This document shows, piece after piece, positions 42,101 to 46,126 of a DNA stretch of 46,126 nt (position 1 is its first letter; the number at the start of each line of letters is the position of its first letter). The DNA is from Bryobacteraceae bacterium. Lineage in GTDB: Bacteria > Acidobacteriota > Terriglobia > Bryobacterales > Bryobacteraceae. The translations under genes were made by a program, and so were the position numbers. The stretch is from NCBI GenBank assembly GCA_030041985.1, contig JASIAM010000254.1, positions 1 to 46,126 of the forward strand. The letters run 5' to 3'. Under the pieces are notes generated by a model. The model ran no database searches. It saw only the letters and a list, made by a program, of their open reading frames with translations, and was not told the origin of the DNA.

Positions 42101-43337
42101 GCACGCTGAATTGCTTCCCGGCTTCGAGCGTGCCCTCGCCTTCGAAAGCGCCGCCGAGCAGTTGCACCGCGAGGCCGCGCACATCGACTCGATTTCCACG
42201 AAGTGTCAGGGCGGACGCCTGACCTTCGGCGGGAATGGCAGTCCCGGCATAAGCGGCATCCGCGGACCATCGCAGCGCGCTCAGATCTGCGCCCCGGTTA
42301 TCGGCAAGCAGTTTTCCTGTGGCGCGCAGATTGCGGACCCGAAGCACCTTACCGGCCTGGACAGGCCACGCGGCTTGGCCTGTAGCGCGCCAATCGCCGG
42401 TTACGCGAAAATCACCAGTTTGGTAAGACGCATCGCCCGCGGCATTCACCGTTCCCTGCTCAATGCCAGAATGCTGCAGGAAAGGCAACAGGCCGGGCTT
42501 CACATCGGCTAGCGACCCGGCAGTTTCGTAGTGCACCGACCCACGCGGCACAACCAGATTCTCGATGGCCCCGGAAAGAGCCACATGCGACGATCCCATT
42601 TGCAACCGCGCCGATTCGATCGTAATGCGGTTACTCTCCAGAGCGAGCGACGTGTTCAGGCCGATGGGCAGGGTTTGCCCGTTCCAGACGACTTCGAGCG
42701 GCTGGATGGCGATATCGCCGCGGTATCTCTGGGCGGCGCGTTCATATTGAAATTTCGCATTAAGCTTTTGCCCGCTAGCCGCGAACGGGATTTTGCTTCC
42801 TGACTCCACCTGGAACGTCCCGTTTTCGATGCGGAATCGGCCGATGGCGAGATTCACCAACGCGCCCAGTGGCGCCGGGCCGCCTTCGCGCTTCATTTTC
42901 GGTTCGGGCAGATTGGTGCGCCCGCCGGGATAAACAATCAGGTAGATTTCGGGCGCCGTGGCCTCGAGATATTGGAGGTTCACGTCATAATGCCGCAGCG
43001 ATACCACTTTCAGGCTCAGGGTCACGGAGGCGACCCGGAGCAGCGGCGGTTTGCCGGCCGGCTCGGTGCCATGCAGGACAAACTGATCGACCCCAACGCG
43101 CATATGCTTCCAATCGAAGTGGAACGCGGCTGCCTCCGCGCGCCCGCCAGTCGCGTCATCGATTACGGATAGCAGTTGCTCACGCACTTTTTGTGCGAAC
43201 CACTGGCTACGCAGCAGCGCCACCGCGCCAACCGCCAATGCCGCCACCGAGACGAGCGCCAGGACAAGGAATTTGCGCCAGCCGCTGACCGGAAGGCGTC
43301 GCCGCGAGAGACGATCTTGGTCCGTTTGCGGGCTCAC
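39168..43337 (-). CDS. tamB: Translocation and assembly module protein TamB
   Basis: The 1389-residue protein has one N-terminal membrane anchor (FLVLALVSVAALAVGAVALL). A very long periplasmic beta-rich region of AsmA/TamB type follows. The C-terminal TamB (DUF490) domain spans about the last 350 residues: TIDVQIQTAPDVQIES, LRGTASNPALQGRINVLQGQVLFFGTKYTISQGSVSFSNPVKIEPVLNVDLQT, RSDPPLEFNEIVSVLATG. TamB-like bridges are thought to carry phospholipids across the periplasm and to assist outer-membrane protein insertion with an Omp85 partner. Translation starts at GTG 43337, overlapping the stop of the SurA-like gene. The Omp85 gene stands two genes upstream, matching the functional pair. Confidence 0.93.
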   Translation of the reverse strand: MSPQTDQDRLSRRRLPVSGWRKFLVLALVSVAALAVGAVALLRSQWFAQKVREQLLSVIDDATGGRAEAAAFHFDWKHMRVGVDQFVLHGTEPAGKPPLLRVASVTLSLKVVSLRHYDVNLQYLEATAPEIYLIVYPGGRTNLPEPKMKREGGPAPLGALVNLAIGRFRIENGTFQVESGSKIPFAASGQKLNAKFQYERAAQRYRGDIAIQPLEVVWNGQTLPIGLNTSLALESNRITIESARLQMGSSHVALSGAIENLVVPRGSVHYETAGSLADVKPGLLPFLQHSGIEQGTVNAAGDASYQTGDFRVTGDWRATGQAAWPVQAGKVLRVRNLRATGKLLADNRGADLSALRWSADAAYAGTAIPAEGQASALTLRGNRVDVRGLAVQLLGGAFEGEGTLEAGKQFSVHGDIRGFEARRALALYNSREPLPWNSLLSGSLSVDGSLARGLESKNSDLRVGANLTLAPAPGGTAVTGQLNAAYDARAGTLDLGHSVLNLPSSRLAVSGSIGREIKAHLETHNLADFAPVLGDQVRPLPLKLDGSLVFDGAITGKLEDPRIAGHVNLGRFSWSGQRIDAFEATVSASPQGVQLADASAEQGSLRARFDASVGLENWEAAAASPLTAHVTLRNAAVADLLARFGRSDLRLSGTLGVAAEVSGTVGEPRASGQIDIAKGAFRSEPFDHLTASVAYDSRRIEAKSGNITAGAKQASFAITFDHAAASLETGSLHFDVSTNSLPVEQIAMLANVRTGLKGLAQVSAKGQLDVAAGDVRIAALNGDLTVRGLQLPGTPLRDVHITAQTETAPRQAPTLRATLESGFANSSLQGQGEWRLEGDYPGTANVRFSRLDLADLRDWLAPASTPPPFHGFAEGEIRISGPARKPELMKGELRVESFELGPAINAATKNAATAALTLRNSGPIVATATSSVVTIESARLTARSTDLSISGRVLVNQKEPFDLRANGRMDLALLQTFDSDIASSGTATFEAGLRGSMEKPQINGRVEIGNASLNLTDFPNGLTNAHGVVVFAGDRATIQNLEGETGGGQIRITGFASYAAGRPVFGLQAETTGVRIRYPEGISTVANAKLNFTGTSDRSILSGNVLVLRSAFNLQSDFGSLLAKSEEPVRTPSANTGFLGGMTIDVQIQTAPDVQIESTVTQGIQAEATLRLRGTASNPALQGRINVLQGQVLFFGTKYTISQGSVSFSNPVKIEPVLNVDLQTKARGIDITLEVAGPLDKLTVTPRSDPPLEFNEIVSVLATGSYPSDAAFRFQQGALPQTATQSSASALLGSVIASPVTGRLQRFFGVSGIRIDPTLPGVEYNAQARLTLQQQVTPDITFTYIANVTQANPQVVSVEWAVNKQWSVVTEREENGLIGLDFFFKKRFK

Positions 43338-44029
43338 TGGAACGCCTCATCGTGAAAGACAATTTCGGTACGCTTGTGAGCGTCCTGGAGCCAGGTATCG
43401 ACCTCTTTATCGGTTTGCTGCTCGGCCAGGCGGTTCTCGATCTGATTGCGGTAATCGTCGAGAGAGACGGGCTGGTTCGGGTGCGCGGCACTAGCGGCCG
43501 GTTTGACTTGCTTGTCGAAGTAATCCTGAATCTCCTGGTCGCTCACGCGGACACCAGGCCGGAAGCGCACTTCGATGAACCGCAGCAGAGTGAGCTGCCA
43601 GAGTAACTCGTCGCGCACATCCTGTTCCGTAATGCTGTACTTGGCGAGGGCCTGTTGGTACTCAGCATCCGTGGAATAGCGGCTCATGCGCAGTTGCTCG
43701 ATCAGGAAATCGGCCTCCGTGGAAGCGGGCAGCGGGTAGTGGCTCTGCTCCATTTCCCGCCGGATCAGTTTCTGCTCCACCATGCGCTGCGCGGTGGAGC
43801 GGCGGTTCGCCGGGCTCAAGTCGGGCTGCGCGCCGCTTTGAAACGCAGTCACGCGAATTTCGCGATCCACGTCGCTGGTGGTGATCACACTGTTGCCTAC
43901 CGACACAGCGATGCGGTCAATGATCTCAGCAGAGGCACAGCAAGCCAGAAGCGCCAAAACGGCGGAAAGCCGGAATCCGCGCCAGACCCCCGGCCCCCGA
44001 CTCCCGGCTCCTGGCGCATTGCTTCTCAA
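43334..44029 (-). CDS. Periplasmic SurA-like chaperone without a parvulin domain
   Basis: The product, about 231 residues, has a hydrophobic leader (FRLSAVLALLACCASA). A SurA N-terminal-like helical domain follows (EIIDRIAVSVGNSVITTSDVDREIRVTAFQSG... RMVEQKLIRREMEQS... YQQALAKYSITEQDVRDELLWQLTLLRFIEVRF). It ends with the helix pair VSDQEIQDYF and IENRLAEQQTDKEVDTWLQ. No peptidyl-prolyl isomerase domain is present. No ATG fits: TTG 44029, overlapping the stop of the Omp85 gene (TTGA) with AGGA upstream, is the best start. The stretch before the leader contains G-rich repeats (43982-44016). It overlaps tamB by four bases. Confidence 0.82.
   Translation of the reverse strand: MRSNAPGAGSRGPGVWRGFRLSAVLALLACCASAEIIDRIAVSVGNSVITTSDVDREIRVTAFQSGAQPDLSPANRRSTAQRMVEQKLIRREMEQSHYPLPASTEADFLIEQLRMSRYSTDAEYQQALAKYSITEQDVRDELLWQLTLLRFIEVRFRPGVRVSDQEIQDYFDKQVKPAASAAHPNQPVSLDDYRNQIENRLAEQQTDKEVDTWLQDAHKRTEIVFHDEAFQ
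43982..44016. repeat. G-rich degenerate repeat near the 5' end of the SurA-like gene
   Basis: On the minus strand GGAGCCGGGAGTCGGGGGCC is followed by a further GGGGGTC, iterations of a 6-7-bp CGGGAGT-like unit. The tract separates the Omp85 stop codon from the signal peptide of the next gene. It would encode a low-complexity Pro/Gly/Ser/Arg stretch. Confidence 0.5.
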
Positions 44030-46126
44030 AACGTTTGTCCTATGGAAAAAAAGAATTGGAAATGGCTGACGCTGGTTACCGAGCACTCGCTGGGGACGTC
44101 CTGGCAGGGGTTCACTCCGGCGTTTGCCAAGTCCTGCTCGCTGCCTTTCCAACCGAAAAAATGCGGGGGGTTGATGCTGTAGGCCAGATCGAGACGCACC
44201 GGCCCGATGGGGGTGCGGTAGCGCAGGCCGAATCCGACAGCATGCACCATGTAGTCAAAATCCTGCAGGCCATGCTGGTCGGTGCGAAAGTCGAGGTTGT
44301 TTAACAGCGAATACACGTTACCGGCATCATGAAACAGGACACCTCCTATATTGTCACCGATTAGTGGGAAGCGCAGTTCGGTCTGGTTGAACAGAAGCGC
44401 GGTGCCGCCCAGAGGGAATCCTGTGGAGGTATCGCGCGGACCGGCCTGAAAATCGGGGAAACCGCGGTTGGAAGTATCGCCGCCCGCGAAGAAGCGTTCC
44501 GCCAGAGGAACCGCTTCTGCCGCCAGCCCCGTGTACTGGAAGGAATAAATATCGCCAAATTCGGTGCTGCGCGCCAGCACGATCCCCTTGCCAAGAGGAT
44601 AGTAGCTGGAGTTGCGGGCCAGGAAACGGAGGAAATTGGGTTGCGAGGCGAAAGCATGGTAGGCCAAGCCCAGATCAACGGTGGTGTACATGCCGCGGTG
44701 CGGATCAAGCGGGTCGTCTCGATGGTCCTGAATGAAGCTGGTGGAAGCCATGCCCACGCGCACCGGCTGTGACAGCAGAGGAACGAGAAGAGGGGAGATT
44801 TTCAGAGTGTTTTCGTCGATGGTGACATAGCGGAACGTATAGCGGTACAGCAGAGTGGTGGCTTTCGAGAGGCGCTGGGATAACTGGGCCGAACCCTCCT
44901 CGCGCTTATAGGAGAAGGTGCGCACGTCGCGCGAGGCCTCATAGAGGGCGGTGAAGGAGACGGCAAGTTTGTCGTTATCCATAAAACGCGGCCAGGCGTA
45001 ATTGAGAACGACCTGATTTTCGAGAGTGGAAATACGGGTCCTGAGGCTGAGACTGTGGCCCACGCCCCACATGTTATTGCGGGTAATGGAGAAGGAAACG
45101 CGCGGGGAAAAACCGGTCGCTCCGGCGGGAGCATCGAGGCAGGTCTGGCATCCGCCGATGCGCGCGAATTCCGCGCCGAGGCCGACGGCCATGGTGTACC
45201 GGCCCGCTTCCTCCAGCTCGTAGAGCACGTATTTGCTCGGTTCATCACCATCGGGATTCTGAATCGCTGCATCGACCCGCTGGAAAATGCCCAGGTCGTA
45301 GAGGCGGCGCTGCGCGTCAGTGATTGCCGTGGGAGAGAGCGGATCGCCATCCTCCAGTTTGATGGTCCGGCCGACCAGGCCCTGGCGTGTGGCTTTCAGG
45401 CCGCTGATGAGCACGCCCCGGATAGTTTCGCGCCGGCCCTCGCTGATGACATACCGAAGGTCCACGCGGTGCGGTTCGGAGCCCGGCTCGGAACTCCACT
45501 CGAAGGTAGTATTGGGAAATCCGTTGCGGAAATATTCCGCCAGAATGGTGTCGCGATCGACAGCCACGTTGAATTCACTGAAAGGCTGCCCGGCGATGGA
45601 GCTGAGCTTGGAGATCAGGGTGGCCTTATCCAGTTGCGAGGCGCCTTCCACTGTTAAGGTGTGGACGAAATATTGCGGGCCTTCGTCGATGTCAATATAT
45701 ACCGCCAGGTCTCCGGGCTTCCCGCGATAGTTTTCCGCGATCCGATGCTTGGTTTTGACGTCGCGGAAGCCGTTCGATTGATATAGCCCGGCGATCGAGT
45801 CTTCGTCGCGGCGGAGAAACGATTCGCTATACCGCCCGTGCGGAAACGAAAGCAGGGATGCCTGCTGGAGCACCATGCGCTGGCGAATGGTGGCGGTGGT
45901 GAAGTAATGGTTTCCGGAGATTTCGATGTGCACCAGCTTGTGGCGCTGGCCGGTGTTCACCAGGTAATCGATGGAAGCGCGGTCGTTGGTGACGCGCTGC
46001 TCTTTGAATTCCACCTGCGCCTCAAAGTAGCCCTCGGACTGCAGATAATCGCGCAGGTTGCGGGCGCCTTCCGCGAGCAGATCCTGGTCCACGGTGTGTT
46101 CCTCGAAAACGGGCACGTAGCGCCGG
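44026..46126 (-). CDS. Omp85-family outer-membrane assembly protein (BamA/TamA type), 5' truncated by window edge
   Basis: About 700 residues are visible and the frame is open to the window end (…RRYVPVFEEHTVDQDLL), so the N-terminus is missing. At least three POTRA domains are seen: HKLVHIEISGNHYFTTATIRQRM, YFVHTLTVEGASQLDKATLISKL and RETIRGVLISGLKATRQGLVGRTI. A 16-strand Omp85 barrel follows, with the FFAGGDTSNRGF loop and a final strand ending in Phe (FQFFFSIGQTF). It inserts proteins into the outer membrane. Co-transcription with a SurA-like chaperone and tamB suggests a TamA-like role, but BamA itself cannot be excluded. Confidence 0.92.
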   Translation of the reverse strand, partial: RRYVPVFEEHTVDQDLLAEGARNLRDYLQSEGYFEAQVEFKEQRVTNDRASIDYLVNTGQRHKLVHIEISGNHYFTTATIRQRMVLQQASLLSFPHGRYSESFLRRDEDSIAGLYQSNGFRDVKTKHRIAENYRGKPGDLAVYIDIDEGPQYFVHTLTVEGASQLDKATLISKLSSIAGQPFSEFNVAVDRDTILAEYFRNGFPNTTFEWSSEPGSEPHRVDLRYVISEGRRETIRGVLISGLKATRQGLVGRTIKLEDGDPLSPTAITDAQRRLYDLGIFQRVDAAIQNPDGDEPSKYVLYELEEAGRYTMAVGLGAEFARIGGCQTCLDAPAGATGFSPRVSFSITRNNMWGVGHSLSLRTRISTLENQVVLNYAWPRFMDNDKLAVSFTALYEASRDVRTFSYKREEGSAQLSQRLSKATTLLYRYTFRYVTIDENTLKISPLLVPLLSQPVRVGMASTSFIQDHRDDPLDPHRGMYTTVDLGLAYHAFASQPNFLRFLARNSSYYPLGKGIVLARSTEFGDIYSFQYTGLAAEAVPLAERFFAGGDTSNRGFPDFQAGPRDTSTGFPLGGTALLFNQTELRFPLIGDNIGGVLFHDAGNVYSLLNNLDFRTDQHGLQDFDYMVHAVGFGLRYRTPIGPVRLDLAYSINPPHFFGWKGSEQDLANAGVNPCQDVPSECSVTSVSHFQFFFSIGQTF

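Overview
The window looks like a chromosomal segment of an Acidobacteriota bacterium, most likely of the Bryobacterales/Solibacter type. This is inferred from gene content, not from a marker gene. The signs are a PadR regulator overlapping an 'acidobacterial duplicated orphan permease', a PEP-CTERM protein, a Uma2 protein, a cytochrome c/copper-monooxygenase fusion next to a redoxin gene, and a LamG-VanZ fusion. The DNA is GC-rich (roughly 60% by eye) and densely packed with ATGA-type gene overlaps. No rRNA, tRNA, CRISPR array, transposase or prophage gene was seen.

Layout. (1) 0-0.7 kb: tail of an unidentified protein and a Uma2-family gene. (2) 0.7-9.0 kb, minus strand: a phosphate-starvation cluster in the order phoR, porin, pstS, pstC, pstA, pstB, phoU, stand-alone receiver domain. 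No phoB is present. (3) 9.2-12.3 kb: a nitrate/sulfonate-type ABC ATPase and a fused double permease without a binding protein. (4) 12.5-14.3 kb: an AhpD-like protein and a DUF2236 (Lcp/MpaB-like) haem protein. (5) 14.4-17.5 kb: padR and its permease, whose 3' end is frameshifted. (6) 17.4-22.6 kb: thrC, a PEP-CTERM protein with an internal duplication, a degenerate GGDEF protein divergent from lexA, and a TPR fragment. (7) 22.7-25.0 kb, minus strand: PrxQ, redoxin and a cytochrome c/copper monooxygenase. (8) 25.2-29.7 kb: a YkgJ-type cysteine-cluster protein, an MDR oxidoreductase, a TPR protein, fumarylacetoacetase and LamG-VanZ. (9) 29.6-35.1 kb: an HxlR regulator, an Asp-box beta-propeller and a MoaD/ThiS-like protein, all overlapping, divergent from thiG and a two-subunit molybdenum hydroxylase. 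(10) 35.1-46.1 kb, minus strand: Omp85 protein (cut by the window edge), SurA-like chaperone, TamB, BON, SMP-30, Nudix, mutS2.

How the parts fit. Region 2 is a complete phosphate sensing and uptake unit apart from the missing response regulator. Region 10 begins with an outer-membrane assembly set (Omp85, periplasmic chaperone, TamB). Region 9 brings together a sulfur-carrier-like protein, a sulfur-carrier client (ThiG) and a molybdenum enzyme. Its HxlR-propeller-MoaD operon is the best candidate for an uncharacterised system here. A second theme is short tandem repeats of unrelated sequence placed at gene junctions, several overlapping start or stop regions.
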